Source of the DNA: Actinopolyspora mortivallis DSM 44261
Lineage (GTDB): Bacteria; Actinomycetota; Actinomycetes; Mycobacteriales; Pseudonocardiaceae
DNA: 64,000 bases
Reading direction: 5' to 3'
NCBI RefSeq assembly: GCF_000384035.1
Contig: NZ_KB913024.1
Location: forward strand, 3,249,228 to 3,313,227
Numbering within the stretch: position 1 is the first letter of the stretch; each line of letters opens with the position of its first letter. Shown here piece after piece: positions 17,781 through 25,640 of the stretch. The position numbers and the translations under genes are program-made. The notes below the pieces were generated by a model. The model saw only the letters and a program-made list of their open reading frames with translations. It searched no databases and was not told the DNA's origin.

Positions 17781-18950
17781 TCAGGAAACCAGCCGCCGCA
17801 TCGACTCGTAGAGTGCACGTGCCGAGGTCTCCCAGGTGTATCGGGCGGCATGGGCGTGCGCGGATTCCACCGTCTCCGCGCGCAGCTCCGGCTGTTCGAG
17901 ACGACGGACCGCCGAAACGAAACCGGAGCTGGATTCCGGGTCGAAGAACTGCGCGTGCCCGCCCGTCACCTCCCGGAAGATGGGGATGTCACTGCACACC
18001 ACCGGAGTCCGCACGTTCATGGCCTCGATCAGCGGAAGACCGAAACCCTCGTCCCTGGAGGCCGTCACCAGAGCCGCGGCCCGCCGCAGCAGGTCCCGGT
18101 AGTCCTGCTCGGCGATCCCGTTCCAGAAGACCACGTCGCCTCCCGGGGGCACCATCGCCCGCAGCGCACGCTCCCGGGAGGGGTCGATCCTGCTCAACAG
18201 GTGGAGACGGTATCCGGGAAGCTTGCCCATGGCCGAGACGAGGGTGCCGACGTTCTTGTACGGCATGAACGAGCCCATGTACACCAGAGCGGCGGGTTCC
18301 CGCACGTCCTCGGAACGAGGGTCCGTGCGCGCGGACGCGGTGCTCGCCGGGGCCGGGGCTGTCTCCGTGGGAGCGTTGGGCACCACGACGACCGGACGCC
18401 GGGTCAGCCGGTGTCGCGCGATCAACCGCCTGGTGGTCTCGCTCACCGTGACCACCAGATCCGCCCTGTTGAGCAGCACCCGTTGTGGCCACCAGGCCTG
18501 GTGGAACAACCACCACACGATCCGTACCGGCAGCGGCAGGAACCCCGGCGGCTCCGGATGTCGGTAGTAGATGAGGTCGTGCAGGGTGAGCAGCAGGGCG
18601 TAGCGCCGTCGGAATCCCCCTATCACCTGCATCGGACTGAACACCACGTCGGCACCGAGGCGGTGCAGCCTGCGCGAGAGCCACAGCTCCCGGACCGAGA
18701 ACGGACTGTTGATCACCTCGTACGGAACGCCGGAGGGCAACAGACGAAGCTGGGCGGGGTCGTGGATCAGTACGGTGACCGGGTGGATCCGGTGCAACCG
18801 GTCGACCAGTCCGGCGGTGTATCGACTTATCCCGTCCGGAAAGTCGGTGCGGGTCCAACGGGCGTCGACGAAAACCCGTCCGGGATTCCCGTCCCGTTCC
18901 CGGCGGTTCCCCCCGGAGACCGGGACGGGCTCGTGCGGTGGTGTGCTCAC
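17781..18950 (-). CDS. glycosyltransferase, GT4 family (GT-B fold)
   Basis: The 389-residue protein has the GT-B layout: N-terminal donor-independent domain with DARWTRTDFPDGISRYTAGL, and C-terminal GT1/GT4 domain with LVYMGSFMPYKNVGTL, TASRDEGFGLPLIEAMNVRTPVVCSDIPIFREV and a late E-rich helix. The E-x7-E nucleotide-sugar motif is visible in DEGFGLPLIEAM. It would transfer a hexose from a nucleotide sugar to a lipid or glycan acceptor at the cytoplasmic face. GTG start overlaps the stop of the hydrolase gene by GTGA, so it is the last gene of a translationally coupled four-gene operon. Confidence 0.88.
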   Translation of the reverse strand: MSTPPHEPVPVSGGNRRERDGNPGRVFVDARWTRTDFPDGISRYTAGLVDRLHRIHPVTVLIHDPAQLRLLPSGVPYEVINSPFSVRELWLSRRLHRLGADVVFSPMQVIGGFRRRYALLLTLHDLIYYRHPEPPGFLPLPVRIVWWLFHQAWWPQRVLLNRADLVVTVSETTRRLIARHRLTRRPVVVVPNAPTETAPAPASTASARTDPRSEDVREPAALVYMGSFMPYKNVGTLVSAMGKLPGYRLHLLSRIDPSRERALRAMVPPGGDVVFWNGIAEQDYRDLLRRAAALVTASRDEGFGLPLIEAMNVRTPVVCSDIPIFREVTGGHAQFFDPESSSGFVSAVRRLEQPELRAETVESAHAHAARYTWETSARALYESMRRLVS

Positions 18951-19912
18951 GATTCGTCCAGAAACGTTCGGATCTCGCGGGCGGCCTCGCCTGCGGCCTC
19001 GTAGTGCACCAGGTGTCCGACCTCGTCCAGGACCCGCAGTCGTCCGGCGGGAAGACGGCGCACCAGCTCGCGCTGTCGGCGAACCGGGGCGATCTCGTCC
19101 GTCTCGCCGGCCACCACCAGCGTCGGTGTGCTCAACCGCGTGACGTGCTCACCCACGGAGTCCGTGATCGAGGAGCGATGGGCCTCGGCGACCAGTGCCG
19201 GACTGTGGAAGCTGCTGAAGTGCCGTAGGTGACTGTCGTGCACGAAGCGGCGCACCCGGGGGTCACGGCTGCGGAGCAGGGCACGGCTCATGGCGAGCAC
19301 GATCCCCCTGTTGGCCAGCAGCCGCCTGCCCCACCGTTCGGGCATCGCCGCGGCCAGTCGGTAGTAGAGGGAGGTGACCGGAACCAACAACCGCGCCGAG
19401 CCGTGGAACTCCGAACTCGCTATCGGATTGACCAGCACCAACCTGCGCACCAGCTCCGGAGCTTCGGCGGCCACGGCCGCCGCCACCACGGATCCGAAGG
19501 AATGCCCCAGCAGGTCCACCTCTCCCACGGACGAGCGCAGCTCTCCGAGCAACTCCACCACGGCGCGGGCGTAACCGGCGGAGTCGTGCTGGTCCGAGGT
19601 CATCGGGCCCGAGTCCCCGAAGCCGGGAAGATCCGGAACGAGCACGTCCCGTTCCGGCAGGGCCCCGGCGAGCAACTCCAGGCCGTGGTGGGTGCCCCGC
19701 AGTCCGTGCAGCATGAGCAGGCTGGGCGAACGGGTCGCCTCGTCCGGCGACGGCGCGCTTCCCCCGGGACCGGACTCCTGCCGCCGGAGGTCCGGCCCCG
19801 GTGTCTCGGCCGGATAGCGCCAGACTCCGACGGAGCTTCCCCGGACGGTGACCCGGAAATCCGGGGCGTCCACGGTGTCGTCCCGTCGTGCCGTCCCCTC
19901 CCCATGTCCCAT
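18947..19912 (-). CDS. alpha/beta-fold hydrolase
   Basis: The protein (321 residues from ATG 19912) has the catalytic triad pattern of the alpha/beta hydrolase fold: oxyanion loop LHGLRGTHHG, nucleophile elbow GHSFGS, acid in VVAGETDEIAP and histidine in VGHLVHYE. It could be an esterase, lipase or acyltransferase. A TTG five codons upstream (19927) would overlap the stop of the preceding glycosyltransferase gene as TTGA; GAGG nine bases before ATG 19912 favours the ATG. It sits between two glycosyltransferases, so an acyl group on the same glycan or lipid is a reasonable substrate. Confidence 0.85.
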   Translation of the reverse strand: MGHGEGTARRDDTVDAPDFRVTVRGSSVGVWRYPAETPGPDLRRQESGPGGSAPSPDEATRSPSLLMLHGLRGTHHGLELLAGALPERDVLVPDLPGFGDSGPMTSDQHDSAGYARAVVELLGELRSSVGEVDLLGHSFGSVVAAAVAAEAPELVRRLVLVNPIASSEFHGSARLLVPVTSLYYRLAAAMPERWGRRLLANRGIVLAMSRALLRSRDPRVRRFVHDSHLRHFSSFHSPALVAEAHRSSITDSVGEHVTRLSTPTLVVAGETDEIAPVRRQRELVRRLPAGRLRVLDEVGHLVHYEAAGEAAREIRTFLDES

Positions 19913-19923
19913 GCCGGAGTGCC

Positions 19924-21159
19924 TCAACTCGCCATCTCGGTGTGGATCCGCACCGGATCCTCCTCCCGGCCGGGGTCGATCAGATGTCGGTAGACCGATT
20001 CGAATCGGGCCAACACCGCGTCGATGTCGTGCGCCTCGGAGATGATGTGCTCGCTGAAGGCCCCCATGCTGTCGATGACCGAACGATCGGCCACGATCTC
20101 GTCGATGGCCTTGGCCAGCGCGTGTACGTCACCCGGCGGATAGAGCCAGCCGTTCCGCCCGGGCCGGACCAGGTGGGGCAGCGCCATCGCGTTCGCCAGC
20201 ACCACGGCGGTCCGTGCCGACATCGCCTCCATCGTGGCCAGGCTCTGTAGCTCGGCGATACTCGGCATGCAGAACACGTCGGCCCGCGCGTAGGCCGCGA
20301 GCAGTTCCTGCTCGTCCACGAACCCGGCGAAACGCACCCGGTCCGTGATCCCCAGCTCACCGGCGAGTTCCTCCAGCGTCTCCCGTCTGCTGCCGTCCCC
20401 GATGATCTCCAGGCACACCGGTTCCTCGGTGTGCAGCAGGGACACCGCGCGCAACAGGTCCTCGACGTGCTTCTCCTCGTCGAGCCTGCCCACGAACAGC
20501 ACGCTGCGACGTTCGGGGCAGGGGTGCTGCTCGCGGTACTCGGCCGCCGCGCTGCGGTACCTGTTCACGTCGATGCCGCAGGAGACCGGAAGCGCCCGCT
20601 TCTCGAACCCGTTCTCGCGGAGCAGTCGCACGGCACGGGGCGTGGGAGCAGTCACCATCGCCGCCTTGCTGTAGTGCTTGATCAGGTTTCTCCAGAGCAC
20701 CCTGGAGACCAGGGACTGCAACCCACGGGGGACACGCAGGTACCCGAAGATGTTCTCGGGCATGAAGTGGTTGGTCGCCACCAGTGGAATGCCCAGGGCC
20801 CGCGCGGCGTTGATCACTCCGCGGCCGATGAAGAAGTGGGACTGGACGTGCACCACGTCCGGACGGATCTCACGCAGCAGCCTCTTCGCGGCACCGGAGG
20901 CGCGCCACGGGGGGCACACCCGGGTGGTGGGATGCACCGGCGTGCCGTAGGAAGCGACACGGTGCACGGTGACTCCGTCCTCGACCGTGGTGTGCGACTG
21001 TCGGTCAGTGGCGTGACAGATCACGTGCACTTCGTGGCCGCGTGCGGCCAGTCCCGTCGCAAGCCGGTGGCCGAACGTGGCGGCACCGTTGACGTCGGGC
21101 GGATACATGACTGCTCCGATCACGATCCGCAGCGGCCGACCGCTTGGTTGCGAAGTCAC
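19924..21159 (-). CDS. glycosyltransferase, GT4 family
   Basis: This 411-residue GT-B enzyme has MYPPDVNGAATFGHRLATGL at the N-terminus, TNHFMPENIFGY in the middle and the GT4 signature SVLFVGRLDEEKHVEDLLRA, then MPSIAELQSLATMEAMSART with the E-x7-E pattern and a final LARFESVYRHL. The HxMPEN segment resembles PimB/MgtA-like glycolipid transferases of actinobacteria. GTG start has GGGAG eight bases upstream. It lies 12 nt after the membrane-protein gene and overlaps or abuts the hydrolase gene, so all four are likely one transcript. Confidence 0.88.
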   Translation of the reverse strand: MTSQPSGRPLRIVIGAVMYPPDVNGAATFGHRLATGLAARGHEVHVICHATDRQSHTTVEDGVTVHRVASYGTPVHPTTRVCPPWRASGAAKRLLREIRPDVVHVQSHFFIGRGVINAARALGIPLVATNHFMPENIFGYLRVPRGLQSLVSRVLWRNLIKHYSKAAMVTAPTPRAVRLLRENGFEKRALPVSCGIDVNRYRSAAAEYREQHPCPERRSVLFVGRLDEEKHVEDLLRAVSLLHTEEPVCLEIIGDGSRRETLEELAGELGITDRVRFAGFVDEQELLAAYARADVFCMPSIAELQSLATMEAMSARTAVVLANAMALPHLVRPGRNGWLYPPGDVHALAKAIDEIVADRSVIDSMGAFSEHIISEAHDIDAVLARFESVYRHLIDPGREEDPVRIHTEMAS

Positions 21160-21171
21160 CTGATACTCCCG

Positions 21172-22092
21172 TTACGAACTGTCAATCGACGTGACCCGGC
21201 GATTGCTGCCCTCGGTCACGGTAGGGGGCACCTCGTTGTGATTGTCCGGGTGGTAACGCGCAAGCGCGAAAACTCCCGCACAGGCGACCGCGGCACAGAC
21301 CGCCTCCCCGGTGGCGGTCCACGCGCCCACCGCATCGGCCTCCCCCAGCAGACCGATTCCGAACCCGACGGCCACCAACGGGTCGATCACGGTCAGACAG
21401 GCGACGACGAGGTCGGGAGGACCGCTGGCGTAGGCGTGCTGCACCAGCCATCCTCCGACCAGCACGGCCACCCCCATGACGAGCAACAGCCACAGCTGCA
21501 CCTCGGCGAGTCGTCCGGCGGTCACCTGCTGGGACACCGCGCGCAGCAACAGCGACACCAGGCCGTAGGCGACCGCACAGCCGGTGGCGTAGGAGACGCA
21601 GCGCACTGGGCCGCGACTGACCAGTGCCACCGCCGCGAGCAGCAGCACGATCAGCCCGACGAGTTCGACGGCGGTCCCGGCCGCCTCCGAACTCACCGAG
21701 GTCGGGGTGGCGCTTCGCACGGCGAGGAAGACGAACGCGGCCACCCCGCCGCCGCTCATCACCACCGCCAGGATCGAGGAACGCGGCAGCGTGCTCATCC
21801 CGCCGGGGCGGTCGTTCGAGTTCAACAGCACCGTGATCGGCAGTGCCAGGACACCGAGAGGCTGCACCACGCTGAGCGGGGCGAACCCCAGTGCGAGCGC
21901 GTGCAGGGCGGTACCACTGCCCAGGCAGATCAGGCCGAACAACCAACGCGTGTTGCGCACCAGGAGCAGTTGGCTGCGTAGCCCCAGTCCCCGGCCGGAC
22001 ATCGTGTCGTGCACGGCACCGTGCTGAAGTCGGGCCCCGAACGCGTATCCGAAGGCGGCCAGGGCCGCGAGTAGCACAGCGAACACCGTCAT
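21172..22092 (-). CDS. DMT-family-like integral membrane protein (first gene of glycosyltransferase operon)
   Basis: This 306-residue protein has nine or ten hydrophobic segments, such as VFAVLLAALAAFGYAFGA, ALALGFAPLSVVQPLGVLAL and VVACLTVIDPLVAVGFGIGL. The SVVQPLGVLALP and VIDPLVAVGFG helices resemble actinobacterial DMT proteins of the EamA clan, so flippase or exporter activity for a lipid-linked sugar is possible. It opens a leftward operon with two glycosyltransferases and a hydrolase. The ATG at 22092 is a good start, since the first helix begins at once. Confidence 0.8.
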   Translation of the reverse strand: MTVFAVLLAALAAFGYAFGARLQHGAVHDTMSGRGLGLRSQLLLVRNTRWLFGLICLGSGTALHALALGFAPLSVVQPLGVLALPITVLLNSNDRPGGMSTLPRSSILAVVMSGGGVAAFVFLAVRSATPTSVSSEAAGTAVELVGLIVLLLAAVALVSRGPVRCVSYATGCAVAYGLVSLLLRAVSQQVTAGRLAEVQLWLLLVMGVAVLVGGWLVQHAYASGPPDLVVACLTVIDPLVAVGFGIGLLGEADAVGAWTATGEAVCAAVACAGVFALARYHPDNHNEVPPTVTEGSNRRVTSIDSS

Positions 22093-22871
22093 ATCGGATC
22101 TCGCCCGCTCATCGCCGCGTCATCCGGCACCACGCGCCACCGCCGTTCCCTCGTACCGCCACCGTCGGACGGCTTTTCCTTCTCCGGCTACGCACAACCC
22201 ACCCTTCCGCGAGAGCCTGGAACGCTCTCGCCACGAGCCACGCTCCTGCCCCGCTGCCTCGACTCCCCCGCTTCTCGGGCCGGGCCGCTCGCACCGCGGG
22301 CTCACCCGAACCGCCCGCCGTACTCCGCCGCCCCTCGGATCCCCTCCTCCCCGGAGAGATCCTTCCGCCGGGTGTGGGCGTTCACCGGTGGACAACCTCC
22401 TGTCGGTCCCGGACGGCGGTGTGCCACCGTTACGACGCCCTCGGGTTCGGGTGTTCGTGCGCACGACTGTAGAACACGAACCCCGTCCCGGTGTGCGGTT
22501 CTCCGTCCGTGAACAGTACCGGAGAACTTCCTCCGCCCCGGCCGGAATCAGACACGCATCACCCCCGGAGGACACCCGAAAGGACTACAACGTGTGGACA
22601 CGGTGAGTAACCCCACATTCCACCCTGCACAGCACCGGAGCCGAGCCCTCCCGCGATCACGTGCACCACGAACCCGACGTATCACCCGAATCACCCCGTT
22701 TTCCGAGTCCGGAGCCCGCGCTGACCGAACACCCCGGACGACGATCTCGCCCGATCCGGCACTTCGGAGACAACCCCCGGGCATCCGACACGTCCTAGAG
22801 AGAAAGAACAACCGACAGCACACGAACCGACCCCGTCCGTACAGGACACGAGAAACAGGAGGTGGCTCACG
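22093..22871. other. long intergenic region between divergent genes
   Basis: About 780 bases between the glycosyltransferase operon and the lipoprotein gene hold the two divergent promoters. The right part (22560-22860) is richer in A runs. I see no convincing gene, RNA or repeat in it. Confidence 0.5.
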
Positions 22872-23612
22872 ATGGCCTCCCGTCGAAGGACGACCCCGGG
22901 CCAGCGCGTGTTCGCCGCGGCCACGACGCTGCTCGCCGGCGCACTGCTCGCCGGATGCGGTCAACAGCAGCCCGATCCGGTCGACCCGGTCGAGGCCGCG
23001 GGGGAACTCGCGGACACCTCGTCCACGAGCGCGGACCACACGAGCTCGTCGACCACGACGAGCAGAAGAACCGACCCCCCGGAACGAACCGGGAGAGGCA
23101 CACAGGGCCCCGCGGACTCCGCGGACACGGGAGGCGGTCACGACACCGCACCGAGCGAGGGAGAAAGCACCTCCTCCGCGAACACCGCACAACAGCGACC
23201 CGCCGGTGCCCGCTGCGACGGCTCGGTCCTGCGGGGCTCGATGGAACAGGGACGGCCGGGAGCCGGACAGCGGTACGCGACGCTGACACTGCGCAACACC
23301 GGTGACACCACGTGCACGCTGCGGGGTTACCCCGACCTGGAACTGCTCGACTCCTCGGGTGAGGCGCTTCCCACCGAGGTGAGCCGGAACCAGGACCCGC
23401 CTCCCACGACGGTCCGGCTGGCTCCCCAGCGGACGGCTTCGGCCCGGCTGCACTGGGGTGTGGTTCCGACCGGCTCCGGCCCGGAGGACTGTGAACCCGT
23501 GCCCACCGGTGTCCGGGTCACACCCCCCGAGACCGGAAAGTCGTTCCGTCTGCCCTGGAACTACGGGCGGGTGTGCGGCTCGGGGCACATCGACCTCACC
23601 GCTTTCCGGTGA
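22872..23612 (+). CDS. DUF4232-domain lipoprotein
   Basis: The 246-residue protein has a lipoprotein signal peptide with lipobox LLAGCG (Cys near residue 29). A low-complexity Ser/Thr/Asp-rich linker follows (about 45-110). The C-terminal DUF4232 domain contains LRGSMEQGRPGAGQRYATLTLRNTGDTTCTLRGYP broken here into its key parts: GQRYATLTLRNTG, CTLRGYPDLELLD and LHWGVVP. It would be anchored on the outer face of the membrane. DUF4232 has an Ig-like fold and no established function. The Shine-Dalgarno AGGAGG lies seven bases before the ATG. Confidence 0.85.
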   Translation: MASRRRTTPGQRVFAAATTLLAGALLAGCGQQQPDPVDPVEAAGELADTSSTSADHTSSSTTTSRRTDPPERTGRGTQGPADSADTGGGHDTAPSEGESTSSANTAQQRPAGARCDGSVLRGSMEQGRPGAGQRYATLTLRNTGDTTCTLRGYPDLELLDSSGEALPTEVSRNQDPPPTTVRLAPQRTASARLHWGVVPTGSGPEDCEPVPTGVRVTPPETGKSFRLPWNYGRVCGSGHIDLTAFR

Positions 23613-23756
23613 CTCCCGGAACACCACGACGGCTCCGTGCCCGCCGAGTACCCGATTGACGGAGGTTGCGTTCACCCCGCGAGCCCGGCAGCGTGAGTCC
23701 CCGGAACACGCCCGGGCCTAGGTGCCTCCCCTTGTTCGGCGGGCGAGGAGGACGCC

Positions 23757-24245
23757 ATGGACGAACCGCCGCACGCCGCGGACCTGACCGGCAGTGACGT
23801 CCACGGGCGCGACGGGGAGTATCTCGGTCGCGTGGCCGAGGTCTACGTCGCGGACGCCACCCACCGGCCCGAGTGGATCCGGGTGCGCACGGGAGCGTTG
23901 GGGACACGGAAGAACTTCGCGCCGCTGCACGCCGCCGTGTTCTGCCGGGGCCGACTGGTCCTGTGCTGCTCCGGGAGCGCGGTACGCACGGCCCCGCGAG
24001 TGGGCACCGAACACGGTCACCTCTCGAACACGGAGGGGGCACGGCTGTGCGCGCACTACGGCCTGCGAGCCGGGGAGTTCGTTCCGCCGCGTGCCGCGGA
24101 GTCCACGGTGACCGCCGGCGGGAAGCGGTGCCGGTTCCTCCCGCGTCCCTTCGGGGGCGACCGTGCCCCGCGAACGGCGGAACACGCCACCGACACGCGC
24201 CGCTCCTCGGGACACCTCCGGCCGTACTGGACAATGGGATCGTGA
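23757..24245 (+). CDS. PRC-barrel domain protein
   Basis: Residues 8-75 of this 162-residue protein fit a PRC-barrel: LTGSDVHGRDGEYLGRVAEV, then EWIRVRTGALGTRKNFAPLHAAV. PRC-barrels occur in RNA-processing and stress proteins, and in actinomycetes many are of unknown role. The basic C-terminal half has no known domain. GAGGAGG lies close to the ATG. Its stop overlaps the start of the next gene (GTGA at 24242-24245), which shows translational coupling. Confidence 0.7.
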   Translation: MDEPPHAADLTGSDVHGRDGEYLGRVAEVYVADATHRPEWIRVRTGALGTRKNFAPLHAAVFCRGRLVLCCSGSAVRTAPRVGTEHGHLSNTEGARLCAHYGLRAGEFVPPRAAESTVTAGGKRCRFLPRPFGGDRAPRTAEHATDTRRSSGHLRPYWTMGS

Positions 24246-24748
24246 CGGCCGACGAATTCACCGTGGAGCTGTTGACCACTCTCGTCGTCAACGCCGCCGA
24301 CGAGGAAACCGCGCTGTCGTCCTGCGCCCGGTTGCCTCACCTGACGGGAAGCCGGATCGTGCAGTCGGCGGACTGCTCCGACGAGGAGCCGGGATGCCGT
24401 TCGGTGACCCTGGCCGGAAGCGTCTCCGTACCCGGGGAGGGCAACCACTCCGCCGTGCTGTCCCGCACGGTCCGCACCCTGCTGCGCGCGCTCGGTCCGG
24501 GGTTCACCGGAGCCAGGGTGTGCTGCGAACCCCCGAGCGCCTGGGCCGTGGTCGACGATCCGGAGGTGGTGGGTTCCCTGGTGGTGGGAGGCGAGCGTGC
24601 CCTCGTGGAGGCGTGGCTGACCCGGACGGGCACCGACCGTGGGGAGTCCGGGGCCTCGCCCAGCGCCGCGGGCCCGTTGACCGTGTCCCCACCCGGCCCC
24701 GAGGGAACAACCCCTCCCGGCGGGGGAGGAGATCGGCGCCGCCCGTGA
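24242..24748 (+). CDS. hypothetical protein coupled to the PRC-barrel gene
   Basis: The 168-residue product starts with GTG overlapping the previous stop. It begins VTADEFTVELLTTLVVNAAD and has four cysteines (CSD, CRS, VCCEP), followed by a proline- and glycine-rich tail. The start, the overlap and sustained codon bias support it as real. I recognise no family. An alternative is that only the first 130 residues are folded. Confidence 0.6.
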   Translation: MTADEFTVELLTTLVVNAADEETALSSCARLPHLTGSRIVQSADCSDEEPGCRSVTLAGSVSVPGEGNHSAVLSRTVRTLLRALGPGFTGARVCCEPPSAWAVVDDPEVVGSLVVGGERALVEAWLTRTGTDRGESGASPSAAGPLTVSPPGPEGTTPPGGGGDRRRP

Positions 24749-24863
24749 CCCCACGTGGGCCGGGAGGGAAAAAGGGGAACTCGCCGCACACGGCATCCTT
24801 CCGGGTGTTTCGGAGAGGCACGCCGAGTGGCAACCTGAGATCGGTACCGCCTGATCGAAGCGC

Positions 24864-24876
24864 TAACTTGGTGATC
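24864..24876 (+). promoter_or_regulatory. candidate promoter -10 region of the FtsK-like four-gene unit
   Basis: TAACTTGGTGATC occurs 77 bases before the first gene of the unit. The same 13 bases recur at 58498-58510 upstream of sepH. TAACTT fits the actinomycete -10 pattern TAnnnT. A matching -35 is not obvious in either place. Confidence 0.35.
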
Positions 24877-24952
24877 GACATCGATGCCCGTGTGGACACG
24901 AGTCGCGTCGGACGGGCATACGAAGACGACCACCCTGGAGGGGGACGAGTCC

Positions 24953-25213
24953 ATGGCAGGTGTCGAAGAGGTCCGTGCGGGCATAGCACTGGCCAACCAG
25001 AAGGCTTCGGAGAGCGTGGCCGCCTTACAACAGGCCACGCTGAGTCTGGAGGAGGCTCAGCAGGCGCTGGCCAACGCCACCCAGGGCAGCGGGCAGGAGG
25101 AGATCCAGCACGCCTACGGAATGCTGGCCGAGGCCGCCCAGAGTCTCAACGGTGTCCAGGGCACGATCAACGCCAGCATCACCTCCGCCGAGAACTACGC
25201 GGGACGGCTGTAA
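24953..25213 (+). CDS. small helical protein, WXG100-sized, first gene of FtsK-like unit
   Basis: This 86-residue protein is predicted to be almost wholly helical: MAGVEEVRAGIALANQKASE, then LQQATLSLEEAQQALANATQ, GS, EEIQHAYGMLAEAAQSLNGV and ENYAGRL. Its size and two-helix layout with a short turn (around residues 44-48) recall WXG100/ESAT-6 secretion substrates, but the WxG turn is absent. GGAGGGGG lies about 11 bases before the ATG. Similar small proteins of unknown function occur beside FtsK-like ATPases in actinomycetes; I cannot name the family with certainty. It could be a substrate or an adaptor of the ATPase. Confidence 0.75.
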   Translation: MAGVEEVRAGIALANQKASESVAALQQATLSLEEAQQALANATQGSGQEEIQHAYGMLAEAAQSLNGVQGTINASITSAENYAGRL

Positions 25214-25216
25214 CCG

Positions 25217-25468
25217 GTGTCGGCGATCCAGGAACTCCAGCAGGCCCTGCTGACGGTCAGCGACCAGCTCGAACAGACCCAGCGGCATCTCGCGGTCTCC
25301 CGCACCGCCCTGCACCAGGCGGAGTCCGCGCTGCGCGGTGTGGACCCGGACAACCCCGAGACGGTGGTGCCTGCGGGACTCCACCGCGCGGACGACCAGA
25401 TCGAGCACACCCAGTCCACGGTGGAGCGGGTCGCCGAGACGGTCCGGCAGTTCGCCGCCGGACTGTGA
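25217..25468 (+). CDS. second small helical protein of the FtsK-like unit
   Basis: The 83-residue product starts at GTG only three bases after the previous stop, so translation is probably coupled. It is helical with a heptad-like pattern: IQELQQALLTVSDQLEQTQR, LAVSRTALHQAESALRG, a central loop DPDNPETVVP, and DQIEHTQSTVERVAETVRQF. The helix-turn-helix hairpin and length match the previous protein, so the two could pair like EsxA/EsxB, but there is no WxG or YxxxD/E signal. Its function is unknown. Confidence 0.7.
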   Translation: MSAIQELQQALLTVSDQLEQTQRHLAVSRTALHQAESALRGVDPDNPETVVPAGLHRADDQIEHTQSTVERVAETVRQFAAGL

Positions 25469-25640
25469 GGCCCACCGACAAGGCTCCGAAGCGGTCGTCG
25501 TGGCCCGTCCCCGGGCGCGGCGGCCGGTTCCACCGGACACTGTGGGCCACGCGCCACGAGGAACCGGTCACACCGGCGTACGCTCGCCGTGATCAGTGGT
25601 ACTTTGCTTACGGTCAGTGATGCGAGTACCGAGGTGAGGC

